The notes under the pieces: generated by a model
Seen by the model: the letters and a program-made list of their open reading frames with translations, nothing else
Databases searched by the model: none
What the model was told of the DNA's origin: nothing
Shown here: piece by piece, positions 27,664 to 37,047 of the stretch
How positions within the stretch are numbered: position 1 is the first letter of the stretch
Layout: each line of letters begins with the position of its first letter
Assembly: GCA_018817005.1 (NCBI GenBank)
Contig: JAHIUF010000078.1
Location: forward strand, 1-39,777
Direction of reading: 5' to 3'
DNA length: 39,777 bases
Origin: Nanobdellota archaeon
GTDB lineage: Archaea > Nanobdellota > Nanobdellia > Woesearchaeales > GCA-2686295
Made by a program: the position numbers and the translations under genes

Positions 27664-27672
27664 CCCCCCCCC
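27664..27672 (-). repeat. G9 homopolymer (C9 on + strand) just upstream of the HU-like start codon
   Basis: aaaccccccccctctg on the plus strand; ATG at 27657. Confidence 0.95.
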
Positions 27673-27706
27673 TCTGAGAATTAATGATGAGTTTTCATTT
27701 ATAAAT

Positions 27707-28939
27707 CTATTCTAGTTCGAGGTTTTTTAGAATTATTTTTTTATCAAATTTTTCCAGGTCTTCATATGTCTGTCCTACACCCAGATATATTATTGGTTTT
27801 TTTGTAACATAAGAAACTGATATTGCAGTCCCTCCTTTTTCGTCAACATCTGCTTTTGAAAGAATTATCGCGTCTATTCCTACTGCTTCATCATATGCTT
27901 TTGCTTGTTCTACACAATCGTTTCCAGTTATGCTTTCACCCACGAATATTTTTAGATCTGGCTTGTTTACTCTGATGAGTTTTTTTAGTTCTTCCATTAG
28001 GTTTGTGTTGTTATGCAGTCTTCCGGCTGTATCTATCATAACAACGTCTATTCCTTTGGCTTTTGCATGTTCGATTGCGTCAAATGCGACGGCCGTAGGG
28101 TCTGCGTTATAATCGTGTGATATCATTTTTATATTTAGCTTGTTTGCATGTTCTGCGAGTTGTTGGATTGCTGCTGCTCTAAATGTGTCTGAGGCAGCGA
28201 ATACTACGCTTAAACCTTCGTCTTGCATCATTTTTGCAACTTTAGCCATGTTGGTTGTTTTTCCAGATCCGTTAACGCCAATAAATGCTATGATGTAGGG
28301 TTTTTTCTTTTTTACTTCTTTTAGTAAATCTATGTTTTTTATATCCAGAACTTCTTCTATTGATTTTTTTAGTGTGTCAACTATTACTTCTTCAACTCCT
28401 TTTCTTGATATTTTGCCTGTTGTAAGCTCGTTTTTTAGGTCTTCTTTTATTTTTTCTATTACTTCTACTGCGACGTTATTTTCTAGGAGTGTTACTTCTA
28501 AGTCCCAGAATACTTCTTCGAATTTTTTTTCTGTAAGATTAAATTTAGTTATTTTTTCTGTTATTTTTTTAAAGAATCCTTTTGTTTCTTCTTCAGTCTC
28601 TTTTTCTTCTTCTTTTTTTGGTTCGTCTTGTTTGTCTTTTGATTCTTTTTTAAAGATGTTTTTAAAGAATGATTTTTTTTCAGGTGCTATTTCTTCATGT
28701 TCTTTTTCAGGTTCGTCTTGTTTTATTTCTTCAAGCTTTTTTTCTTTTAGTTCTGGTTTTTTCTTTTGTTTTTTTACAGTTTTTTCTTTTATCTCTTTCT
28801 TCATCTCTTTTTTCTTTATTTCTTTTTTCTTCTCTACTTTTATTTCTTTTACTTCCTCTGTTACTTCTACAACCTCTTCTACTTCTTTTTTTAATGAGTC
28901 AACAACTTTTTTTAGTTTTTCTTTTAGGAATTTGAACAT
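27707..28939 (-). CDS. ftsY: Signal recognition particle receptor FtsY
   Basis: GVNGSGKTTNMAKVA, DTFRAAAIQQL, DTAGRLHNN, KADVDEKGGTAIS. Long Lys/Glu-rich N-terminal domain. Confidence 0.96.
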   Translation of the reverse strand: MFKFLKEKLKKVVDSLKKEVEEVVEVTEEVKEIKVEKKKEIKKKEMKKEIKEKTVKKQKKKPELKEKKLEEIKQDEPEKEHEEIAPEKKSFFKNIFKKESKDKQDEPKKEEEKETEEETKGFFKKITEKITKFNLTEKKFEEVFWDLEVTLLENNVAVEVIEKIKEDLKNELTTGKISRKGVEEVIVDTLKKSIEEVLDIKNIDLLKEVKKKKPYIIAFIGVNGSGKTTNMAKVAKMMQDEGLSVVFAASDTFRAAAIQQLAEHANKLNIKMISHDYNADPTAVAFDAIEHAKAKGIDVVMIDTAGRLHNNTNLMEELKKLIRVNKPDLKIFVGESITGNDCVEQAKAYDEAVGIDAIILSKADVDEKGGTAISVSYVTKKPIIYLGVGQTYEDLEKFDKKIILKNLELE

Positions 28940-28989
28940 TTGTTATTAGAAAAAAGACGTGTTTATAAAATTTTTCTTGTAGGATTAGT

Positions 28990-29556
28990 TTATTCTATGC
29001 CAAATTTTTCCAGATGCTTGGAGAGCAGAATGTATCGTGGTAAATCACTATTTTCATATAAATTTTCAAGGTCAAAGCGACTCTTGATTTCGTTATTTTC
29101 AAATTTATCACGACGGCCGATTATTAATTTTAGTACCATTGGTTGAAATTTTATTGATTGATCATATAGTATTGTATATTTGTTATAGCGTCTCGTTATA
29201 TTTATTTGTTCACACACATTATCTAACTCTGTTTTTATTTGGCTTATTTGCATTTGCAATTGGTTTTTTTTCTCGACAAATCTTTTTTTGTTTGGTAATT
29301 TTTCAAAACTATTATCACATTCTTTTAATTTAATTTCTAATTTACCTTTTTTTTGAAGATAGTACGATTCTTTGGTTCTTAGAGAGTATTGATCTTCTGA
29401 TCTTAATAAGTTTCTGTATTTTTTCTGTTTTTTTGACTCTTCTTCAGATAATATTTTTATGAGGTTTAAGTCATGCATCTCTTTAAGATATTTTTCTGCT
29501 TCAGGTTTTTCATCATTTATGTCAAGCAGTATTTGACATAAATCCATGAATTTCAT
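28990..29556 (-). CDS. Coiled-coil hypothetical protein (paralogue of 29563-30198)
   Basis: Shares MKFMDL...ML/LSEEESK...and C-terminal LSKHLEKFGIE* with its neighbour. Confidence 0.75.
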   Translation of the reverse strand: MKFMDLCQILLDINDEKPEAEKYLKEMHDLNLIKILSEEESKKQKKYRNLLRSEDQYSLRTKESYYLQKKGKLEIKLKECDNSFEKLPNKKRFVEKKNQLQMQISQIKTELDNVCEQINITRRYNKYTILYDQSIKFQPMVLKLIIGRRDKFENNEIKSRFDLENLYENSDLPRYILLSKHLEKFGIE

Positions 29557-29562
29557 TGTTCT

Positions 29563-30198
29563 TTACTCAACCCCGTATTTTTGTAGGTGTGTTACAAATC
29601 TTTGAATTAGATTCATCTTTTGGTTGGAACAAATCCCCATGTAGATCTCGTGTTCATTATGGGTGAAGTTCTCAAAATCAAAGCAGGTAATAACATCATT
29701 TTTTTTGAGGGTTTCTAATTTCACATTATCCAACACATCTTTAATCATCGGCTGTATTTTGACTTCAATTCCATACATTGTTTCATAGCCTTTTTTATGA
29801 TTTTCTCGCGCCTCTTCTAAAAAGTCTTTGTCTTTTTTTAGGGAATCTGTTCTTATTTTGAGTTCTGATATTCTATCTTTTCGGTTGTTGATTTCCACTC
29901 TTATTGCATCAAGTTTTTTCCCCATCTTTCTTTTTTTTCTCTGTAAACGCGCATATTCTTCATCATGATATGATAATTGTCTTTTATGATGTTCTATGTT
30001 GCTTAGGCTGTTTTGATATAATTCTCTTATTTCATCCGACCTTTCTATTGCTTGTTTGTATTCCTGTTGTATTTTTGATTCTTCTTCTGATAATGTTTTT
30101 ACTAGATTCATATCTTGTATTGTTTTTAGATGTTCTTCTCCTTTTGGGTCTTCTTCTTTCACAAGATACAACATTTCATATAATTCTATGAACTTCAT
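29563..30198 (-). CDS. Coiled-coil hypothetical protein (paralogue of 28990-29556)
   Basis: MKFIEL...LVKTLSEEESKIQQEYK...VTHLQKYGVE*. Confidence 0.75.
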   Translation of the reverse strand: MKFIELYEMLYLVKEEDPKGEEHLKTIQDMNLVKTLSEEESKIQQEYKQAIERSDEIRELYQNSLSNIEHHKRQLSYHDEEYARLQRKKRKMGKKLDAIRVEINNRKDRISELKIRTDSLKKDKDFLEEARENHKKGYETMYGIEVKIQPMIKDVLDNVKLETLKKNDVITCFDFENFTHNEHEIYMGICSNQKMNLIQRFVTHLQKYGVE

Positions 30199-30220
30199 TG
30201 GTGTTTAGAAATATAAAATT

Positions 30221-30235
30221 ATATATAAATGTTTC
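30221..30235 (-). promoter_or_regulatory. BRE/TATA promoter for the coiled-coil pair
   Basis: Minus strand gaaacatttatatat, about 28 nt before ATG at 30198. Confidence 0.65.
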
Positions 30236-30244
30236 TAATATTCA

Positions 30245-30643
30245 TTACTGTTCAGTAGTTTCTGCAGTTATTTCTTTCTCCAAAACAATCATACGCTCAT
30301 AGACTTGTTGATAATAAGAAACTGTATCTTCAATAATTAAGTTTAACTCGCTTAACTGCTCTGAAAGAAGCTCTTTAGTATCATCAAGAGATTTCTTAAC
30401 GCAAATTCCTGACCCAACATTGACTTTAAAAGAATCACTGCTTTTCAACTCTGCTTCAGCAAAAACACCATTAGCAAAAGGAACAAGAATCTTTGTGCCT
30501 GCTTTTACTTTTCGCATCTCTTCAAGATGTTCAATGGTTCTTGCAGCATCTTTTTTTTGTTTTTCCAATTGTTTAAGATTTTCATTGAGCTGAGCCATTT
30601 GTTGCTCTAAAATTTGCCATTCAATATATTTTTCTTTATTCAT
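30245..30643 (-). CDS. pfdA: Prefoldin alpha subunit
   Basis: LEEMRKVKAGTKILVPFANGVFAEAELKSSDSFKVNVGSGICVKKSLDDTKELL between coiled coils. Confidence 0.93.
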   Translation of the reverse strand: MNKEKYIEWQILEQQMAQLNENLKQLEKQKKDAARTIEHLEEMRKVKAGTKILVPFANGVFAEAELKSSDSFKVNVGSGICVKKSLDDTKELLSEQLSELNLIIEDTVSYYQQVYERMIVLEKEITAETTEQ

Positions 30644-31605
30644 TGTAAATTCCTCTTTAAAATCTCTTTATGTATCAAACTTACTGATTCATTTTTATGA
30701 ATGCTTAAAATTGATTTTCCAAGCATTTTTCCAAGAGATAAAACCTTAATTTTTTTATGTTTTTGGAATGGAATACTGTTAGTAACTATTATTTCTAACG
30801 CAACAGAATTCACAAGCCTTAAAATAGCATCTTTTGAAAAAACAGGGTGTGTTGCACAAAGAAAGATGTTTTTTGCTCCCTGTTTCTTTACAGCATTCGT
30901 CGCATTAACAATTGAACCCCCAGTATCAATTATATCGTCAATGATGATTGCGTTTTTTCCAGAAACATCACCTAAAATGTGCATAACTTCACCAACATTA
31001 TGATCAGTCCTTCTTTTATCAATAACAGCCATTGAGGCATGGAGAATTTTTGCAAGTCTTCGCGCACGAGTAACACCACCTGCATCAGGCGAGACAACCA
31101 CTAAATTTTTCATCTTTTTATCATAAAGATAATTAGCAAATAGTGGAAGTGCCCAAGTATCATCTAAAGGAATATCAAAAAATCCCTGTATTTGAGGACA
31201 ATGAAGGTCAACTGAAAGAATTCTGTGTGCTCCAGCAGTTGTTATTAGATTTGCAACTAATTTAGCGGTTATAGGCTCTCTGGGCTTTGCTTTTCTATCT
31301 TGTCTAGCATAACCATAATAGGGAATAACTGCTGTTATTCTTTCCGCAGATGCTCTTTTTGCAGCATCAATTAAAATCAAAAGTTCCATCAAATTATTAT
31401 TGGTGTTTGTGGACTGAATTATAAACAAATCACTGCCACGAACATTTTCATTAAATCGTACATAGATTTCTCCATCTGCAAAATGAGCTATTTTTATTTT
31501 AGCGAGAGGTTTTTTTGCTTCTCTCGCAAGTTCTTTTGCTAATTGTATGTTAGAACTTCCAGAAACAATCATGAGTCTTTTATTTTTTGACCACATTTTA
31601 ATCAA
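30640..31605 (-). CDS. prs: Ribose-phosphate pyrophosphokinase
   Basis: FADGEIYVRFNENVRGSDLFIIQST, YARQDRKAKPREPITAKLVANL, IIDDIIDTGGSIVNA. Confidence 0.95.
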   Translation of the reverse strand: MIKMWSKNKRLMIVSGSSNIQLAKELAREAKKPLAKIKIAHFADGEIYVRFNENVRGSDLFIIQSTNTNNNLMELLILIDAAKRASAERITAVIPYYGYARQDRKAKPREPITAKLVANLITTAGAHRILSVDLHCPQIQGFFDIPLDDTWALPLFANYLYDKKMKNLVVVSPDAGGVTRARRLAKILHASMAVIDKRRTDHNVGEVMHILGDVSGKNAIIIDDIIDTGGSIVNATNAVKKQGAKNIFLCATHPVFSKDAILRLVNSVALEIIVTNSIPFQKHKKIKVLSLGKMLGKSILSIHKNESVSLIHKEILKRNLQ

Positions 31606-32266
31606 GGAATCCTAATGCTTCCTCAGCATTTACGATTTCTGGCCCCCCGGAAATATCACCAACGATAAGCCCATTTTTATTACATAACATGCCTGTGCGT
31701 ATATATGGGCTTCCCATGTTTACTGTACCAGTTGTGACTTTCACTTTTAAAGTCTCTTCTATGATTTTGATTTCTTGGCTGCTTGCATCCCTGTGAAGCA
31801 AACAATAACCTGATCTTGTTATCATGACTGCACCAAGAGCATCTGTTTCAAAAACAGATAATTTCTTAATAGGAAGATTAAATAGAGATTTAAGTTTCTT
31901 CATTCCAGCATTGTCAAACTCAGGATTGACCAATATTCCGTGCTCGGTTAAAACGATGTTATTTCCAAGACAGGTCAAGTCTGTTTCAAAGACTTTATAG
32001 TTTATTCCTAGTTTTTTTAATTTTTCTAACTCATAATCAAAAGTTATTGGTGGAACTAGTAAAAGTTCATTCGTTCCTACAAGAAAAACCCCTAAAAGAG
32101 ATGTTCCCGCAATGCTTATTCTGTGCACCGGCACACCAAATATTCTTTCGAGTTCTTTTAATTCTTTTTCAGGCACTTCATAGCCTACTAAAACATAATT
32201 ATCAGTTGCATATCCATACAATCCGACGTTAGGATTGCTGTTAAAACTCATTTTTTTTGTTACCAT
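31598..32266 (-). CDS. eif6: Translation initiation factor aIF6
   Basis: NPNVGLYGYATDNYVLVG...VHRISIAGTSLLGVFLVGTNELLLVP...NIVLTEHGILVNPEF. Start placed at MVTKKMSF (32266); the longer track ORF runs into the TATA. Confidence 0.93.
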   Translation of the reverse strand: MVTKKMSFNSNPNVGLYGYATDNYVLVGYEVPEKELKELERIFGVPVHRISIAGTSLLGVFLVGTNELLLVPPITFDYELEKLKKLGINYKVFETDLTCLGNNIVLTEHGILVNPEFDNAGMKKLKSLFNLPIKKLSVFETDALGAVMITRSGYCLLHRDASSQEIKIIEETLKVKVTTGTVNMGSPYIRTGMLCNKNGLIVGDISGGPEIVNAEEALGFLD

Positions 32267-32385
32267 GATTTTTTGGAATGGTCCGGGCTTTAAAAAGTTA
32301 ATCAAGAGAATATTAGTTATTAATAAGTAATAACAATTAAGAAAGATTTAAATATCTGAATATATTTCCAAATGAAATAAGGCTA

Positions 32386-32880
32386 TTGAAAATGAATGAC
32401 CAAGAAAAAAAATGGGATTTAGAAGAAGAAACAATTAGGAGTTCTGAAAAAGGAGATAAACAGGATATTGATCTAAAATTTGGTAATTATGGGATAAGAA
32501 CAATGTTTGTAGGCATTAGATGTGAAGATGAAATATGTACTCTGGGTGGTGATTTGTTTTTTTCAAAAACAAAATTTGAATCACAAATCAATAGGACAGG
32601 CTTTTTAAAACATAAAGAAAAATTCGAAACAAAAGAGGTTTCTGCTTGGGAAGCCAGACTAGAAATAATTTATCAATCGGAATATCAATTTTATCATCCC
32701 AAACAAATGGCTTTAGCAATGATTAAAGCGGTAGAATATGAGGGAATAAAAATAAAAAACACTGATCAAATCATAGAAATGTTTGAAATTGCACTCAAAC
32801 CATATGTAGACTATGCAAAATATCGTTCTAATTACTATCAACTCAGTCTAAAACACCCAGAGTTAATAAAAAGCTGTTAG
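32386..32880 (+). CDS. Hypothetical protein (164 aa)
   Basis: ORF with TATA-like gatttaaata upstream; no family recognised. Confidence 0.7.
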   Translation: MKMNDQEKKWDLEEETIRSSEKGDKQDIDLKFGNYGIRTMFVGIRCEDEICTLGGDLFFSKTKFESQINRTGFLKHKEKFETKEVSAWEARLEIIYQSEYQFYHPKQMALAMIKAVEYEGIKIKNTDQIIEMFEIALKPYVDYAKYRSNYYQLSLKHPELIKSC

Positions 32881-33485
32881 AAAACAATATTGAAATTTTT
32901 TAATGATTTAATAAGCGCTTTATGATTCTTGTAATGTATTCCAATCATCCCTATTTTTGAAGCAGAACATACGTATTCTTTAATATCATCAATAAATATG
33001 GATTCTTCAGCTTTAATGTGCAATTTTTCTAACATATCTTTATATATTTTTGTATTTGGTTTCATGGCTTTGATTTTGTATGATAATGAAACTGCATCAA
33101 ATAAATTGAATATCTCAATTGGTTTTATACCATATTCAAAATCATATTCACTGGTATTTGATAATAATCCTAATTTATAATTTGGTTTTAGACTTTTTAT
33201 TAGATTGAATGTTTCTGGTTTTGGTGTGAATATTTGAGTATATGCATTAATAAATTCATTTTTTGGAATTGAGAGATTACAAAGTTTTGTTATTTGCATA
33301 AAAAATTCTTCAGAAGATATTAATCCTGTTTCATATTTTCTTGGTAAATTGGATGATTCATAAATCAAGTTGTGAAGTTCTGAGAATTCTTTATTAGAAT
33401 AGGGCTTAATATTCTTTAGAAATAAGTCGTTATTGAAATCACAAATTACATTTCCAAAGTCAAAAACAATTGCACTTATGGTCAT
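32877..33485 (-). CDS. HAD-superfamily hydrolase
   Basis: AIVFDFGNVICDFNND, LGLLSNTSEYDF, ESIFIDDIKEYVCSASKIGMIGIHY. Motif I is DFGNV rather than DxD. Confidence 0.85.
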   Translation of the reverse strand: MTISAIVFDFGNVICDFNNDLFLKNIKPYSNKEFSELHNLIYESSNLPRKYETGLISSEEFFMQITKLCNLSIPKNEFINAYTQIFTPKPETFNLIKSLKPNYKLGLLSNTSEYDFEYGIKPIEIFNLFDAVSLSYKIKAMKPNTKIYKDMLEKLHIKAEESIFIDDIKEYVCSASKIGMIGIHYKNHKALIKSLKNFNIVF

Positions 33486-34762
33486 TTTAAGAAATAATTC
33501 ATATCTGAAATGGTGAATATTTTTGAATCTATTAAAACTGGCGGGTGAGAATATTTATTTGCATTGACTACTTTCATAAACGGATGTTCTTTTGTTAAAG
33601 GGTACTTTTGATTAATTGCATCAACAGTATATTGATAGTTCTGAAATCCAAAGACATCTTTTATGGCTGTTAAAATAACTGCGTTTGTTGGAGGCATCAT
33701 TTGATTAAAATTTTCAACTGCAAACTCTGTAAGATTATCTAGTGTAAATGGCACATACAAAACATCGGAGTGTTCATCATTTCTAACCCAACCAAATTGT
33801 TCATTGTTCAAATCTTCCAATGAAAGTTGTGTTCTTAATAAAAATAAATATTCACTTTTATGATGAGGTTTGTTGTGTCCTAAAGAATCATATTCATCAG
33901 CATCAACATTTAATGCCAATCCAGTGAGTGTAAGATTAGTTTTCTTATCCACTAGTAATCCGCGGGATTCGTTTCCTTTTCTATCCAAGAATCTGACTTT
34001 GTTTCCACCTTCAATAGTTTCTACATTTTCAAATTTTGAGTTGGATAACCCAATTCTTTTATATTCATTTACTTCCAAATCTGAAAATAAAACACCTGAT
34101 TCATAAAGAAGATTCTTGTATGCTGCTAAAAAAGGCATTATTCTTGATTCTTCCATTAATTCTCTTGAAGCAATATCAAACGGTTCTAAATCTGGTTTCA
34201 TGCTGTTTCCTGCAGCAGTTCCTATGTGTAAACTATATTCCCCCATTCCAGGACCTCTTCGAAAAAATTGCATCATCTCCCTGCCGCCAACGTCTAGTCC
34301 AGTTACAGCAACGCTTACAGCATGTCCGTCAGCCAATCCTTTTCTACCACCATATTTCATAATTAAACTCCACGGATTAGTATTATTGGTCGCTAAACTT
34401 TCTGCATAATTTGCAGGACTATGAATTAGTTTTAGTTTACCATTCTTATCAACATCATAACTTTCAATTCTCGTTTGATCGCCTGGAAACATTTTAAGAT
34501 GCCAACCGTCTTCTTTTTTTACTTCCATTTTAGCATATGGTTTGGCAGGAACTATTCTCCAATCTTTATTTTCTTCTCCAAGTTCTTGTTCGCCAATCAT
34601 TCTCATTAAAGAATTCCATTTTTCAGGTACACCATCAATAATTTCTTTTGGTAGTTGGTGTTTAGATATTACTTTAACAGTTACATCTTTTTTTGTCCAT
34701 GAACCTAATATTTGTGGCAACCAACGTCTTGTTCCTAAAAATTTAGTAATTTCACCATTCAT
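33482..34762 (-). CDS. Large Nudix-like hydrolase (426 aa)
   Basis: GTAAGNSMKPDLEPFDIASRELMEESRI resembles a Nudix box. Overlaps the HAD gene by 4 nt. Confidence 0.6.
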   Translation of the reverse strand: MNGEITKFLGTRRWLPQILGSWTKKDVTVKVISKHQLPKEIIDGVPEKWNSLMRMIGEQELGEENKDWRIVPAKPYAKMEVKKEDGWHLKMFPGDQTRIESYDVDKNGKLKLIHSPANYAESLATNNTNPWSLIMKYGGRKGLADGHAVSVAVTGLDVGGREMMQFFRRGPGMGEYSLHIGTAAGNSMKPDLEPFDIASRELMEESRIMPFLAAYKNLLYESGVLFSDLEVNEYKRIGLSNSKFENVETIEGGNKVRFLDRKGNESRGLLVDKKTNLTLTGLALNVDADEYDSLGHNKPHHKSEYLFLLRTQLSLEDLNNEQFGWVRNDEHSDVLYVPFTLDNLTEFAVENFNQMMPPTNAVILTAIKDVFGFQNYQYTVDAINQKYPLTKEHPFMKVVNANKYSHPPVLIDSKIFTISDMNYFLK

Positions 34763-34849
34763 TTTAATTAAGGAAAAGAGAAGTTATTTATAAAGATTAA
34801 TAATTATTACCACCATCCAATAAAGAATATTTATAGGTTGTTGCGGTAA

Positions 34850-35596
34850 CTAAATTAGGTTTCTCTTGTTTAAATGAACAAATATTTCTCCAAAATGTTC
34901 TTGTTGAGATAAATCGACGAGACTTAGATTATCCAGATGAAGTAAAGGAATAAATGTCAATACCTTATCCTCTTTTGTATCTGAAGGAATGAGTTGCGAA
35001 AAAGTTAATTTCACTCTTGAATCTTTAAAATAACCTTTTATCTGACTATAAATATCCTTGATAATTAGAGACATATCTTTCTTTTTTTCAGGAACTCTCA
35101 TACGAACTTCAGGAAGTATATATTGCTTTCTTCGATTTTCAACTTCTAACGCTTGTTCTAATGCTTCTACAAGGTCAAAAACAGAAACTTTTCTTTTTCT
35201 AGGCTGAGGCACCCTCGGATGTATTTGCGGTAAAACTGGTTTTGCTGGATCAACGTAGCCTTCTGCTAGTTCATCTAAGACATCAAGCATTTCTTCTTCA
35301 GATGAAGCCATTAAGTTATCAAAAGCAACTAAATCTTCATGAAGCAACCTGTCTGATTTAATTTTTAAAAGAAGAGCTGAAGCAAAAACAATTTTTCCAG
35401 ATATTCGAAAATCCATATTCTTTAGCTGCTTTAAACGTTCAAGAAACTTTAAAGCAATAAGTGAAACATTAATATCCCAAGGATTCATGCTTTCAGATTT
35501 TACAAGATCATAAATTATAGTCTGCCAAGTAAGCTCGTCCTCTTGAAAAAGAAGATTAAATATTCTCTCATGTGGCTGCTCAATAGTCTCCGTCAT
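34850..35596 (-). CDS. scpA: Segregation and condensation protein A
   Basis: LTWQTIIYDLVKSESMNPWDINVSLIALKFLERLKQLKNMDFRISGKIVFASALLLKIKSDRLL; C-terminal FSQLIP...FIPLLHLDNLSLVDLSQQEHFGEIFVHL. Confidence 0.9.
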   Translation of the reverse strand: MTETIEQPHERIFNLLFQEDELTWQTIIYDLVKSESMNPWDINVSLIALKFLERLKQLKNMDFRISGKIVFASALLLKIKSDRLLHEDLVAFDNLMASSEEEMLDVLDELAEGYVDPAKPVLPQIHPRVPQPRKRKVSVFDLVEALEQALEVENRRKQYILPEVRMRVPEKKKDMSLIIKDIYSQIKGYFKDSRVKLTFSQLIPSDTKEDKVLTFIPLLHLDNLSLVDLSQQEHFGEIFVHLNKRNLI

Positions 35597-35640
35597 TACT
35601 ACTACAAAAATAAGACTTTTACTATATAAATATTTTCTTT

Positions 35641-36030
35641 TTACAGTTTACTTACTTTCTCATAAGCCATGAATGCTATTTCTCGTCCAGTCTTAGAATG
35701 ATTTTTCAGTGTGTAATGTTTTTCGTTTTCCTTTTTAATTTCTTGGCCAAAAAAACCTCTTTGTTCAATTTGTTCTTTTGTGTAATCCTTGCTTAACATT
35801 TTGTAAGTTATTTCAAATGCTACAGTGTTTAGAATTAAACTCGTGGAGCAAATTACAATCGATACGTATTTTGTAATCTTGCTAACAACACCCTGAACTC
35901 CATCAAGGATGTTTTCCATGTTTTTGCCTGTGTGATAAACAATTCCTTTAGGTTCGATTCTTTCTGGCCTTTGAAAACAATTGTTGCCAAGTTCTTTCTT
36001 TATTATCTTGTTTTTAATAGAGTTGCTCAT
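35641..36030 (-). CDS. Hypothetical membrane protein
   Basis: 129 aa, one TM region (YVSIVICSTSLILNTVAF). Confidence 0.6.
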   Translation of the reverse strand: MSNSIKNKIIKKELGNNCFQRPERIEPKGIVYHTGKNMENILDGVQGVVSKITKYVSIVICSTSLILNTVAFEITYKMLSKDYTKEQIEQRGFFGQEIKKENEKHYTLKNHSKTGREIAFMAYEKVSKL

Positions 36031-36153
36031 GATTTATTTGGAAATGTTATTTCTTTTAAATAGTTGAGTAAAAAATTAATATGAATTGGTAATAATTATT
36101 AATTTGTATTCTGAAAAAATTTATAAATGAACACGAGTTTTTGCTCATAACAT

Positions 36154-36260
36154 GGGCTCGTAGTCTAGCGGCTATGACGTTGCCCTTACAAGCAAAAACA
36201 ATCTTTGTTTAAAGCTAAGTGAGGCGAAGGTCACCGGTTCGATTCCGGTCGGGCCCACCA
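36154..36260 (+). tRNA. tRNA-Val(UAC) with 31-nt BHB intron at 36191-36221; CCA encoded
   Basis: Acceptor GGGCTCG/CGGGCCC, T-arm ACCGGTTCGATTCCGGT, anticodon loop CTTACA|A. Central helix CTTA/TAAG with 3-nt bulges CAA and TGA. Spliced length 73 + CCA. Confidence 0.95.
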
Positions 36261-36319
36261 TAATCTTCTTTATCAAGTGACTAAAAAACTTTATATAAAC
36301 ATAAAACTCTGATAAGTAC

Positions 36320-36859
36320 ATGAGTTTACAGCCTTACCTTAGAGGACTCTTTGTTGTAGTGAATTTTATTGTGGGAGCATACATTGTTTCTTACGCATAT
36401 GTTTTCTTAACAAGGACGAAAAGCTACCCTGACAGGAAACCATGGGATTTTTTATTCATAGCCGCAATTGTGTTTTTAATATCAGCACTATTTGCAATCT
36501 TAAACCTCTATAAATTAGAACAATTCTTTGGTATGGATATAATAACGATAAGAATAATATTTGAAACAGCTTATGCAGCACTAGTTCTATTAGCGTTTAT
36601 AACACAATCTCAAATGATACTACACTCGGACTTAATCATTATAAGCAAAAAACTCAAAGAAACCAAAAAACTCACTCATGAACAAAAAATGCACCCACCA
36701 GTCAGAATAAGAAAGAACAAAGGAATAAAAACACCAGATGATGAGATAAAATTTGAATTTGGAAAGGAAGAGATAGAGAAAGAAATGAAAGAAAACAACT
36801 TCGAATCAGAAATAGCTGGTGAAGATGAAATGGAGCAAAGAGAAGAAGAGAAAAAGTAA
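36320..36859 (+). CDS. Polytopic membrane protein with charged cytoplasmic tail
   Basis: At least three TM helices, then a K/E-rich tail. Confidence 0.7.
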   Translation: MSLQPYLRGLFVVVNFIVGAYIVSYAYVFLTRTKSYPDRKPWDFLFIAAIVFLISALFAILNLYKLEQFFGMDIITIRIIFETAYAALVLLAFITQSQMILHSDLIIISKKLKETKKLTHEQKMHPPVRIRKNKGIKTPDDEIKFEFGKEEIEKEMKENNFESEIAGEDEMEQREEEKK

Positions 36860-36919
36860 ACTATATAAATGAGTCATTTTTTTCTAGAATAAAGCCACAC
36901 AAGAAGAAAAGAACAAATT

Positions 36920-36992
36920 GCGGCGATGGTTCAGCTGGTTAGAATTCGAGCTTGCCAAGCTTGTGACCCGGGTTCGAATCCCGGTCGCCGCA
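36920..36992 (+). tRNA. tRNA-Gly(GCC), CCA not encoded
   Basis: GCGGCGATGGTTCAGCTGGTTAGAATTCGAGCTTGCCAAGCTTGTGACCCGGGTTCGAATCCCGGTCGCCGCA; anticodon GCC in loop TTGCCAA. Confidence 0.96.
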
Positions 36993-37004
36993 TATTATTT
37001 TTTT

Positions 37005-37047
37005 AGGTGTCCACATAAAAGCTTAATCTTTATTTTTTGTGGTCACC
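37005..37047. repeat. Left palindromic repeat flanking fic
   Basis: AGGTGTCCACATA...TTATTTTTTGTGGTCACC. Confidence 0.85.

Noticed and set aside
28332-28949. 205-aa Ser/Phe-rich plus-strand ORF opposite ftsY
   Set aside because: Low-complexity complement of the Lys/Glu-rich FtsY N-terminus.
31598-32305. Full-length track ORF of aIF6 starting MINFLKPGPFQK
   Set aside because: The first codons overlap the TATA-like element; MVTKKMSFNSNPNVG matches the usual aIF6 N-terminus.
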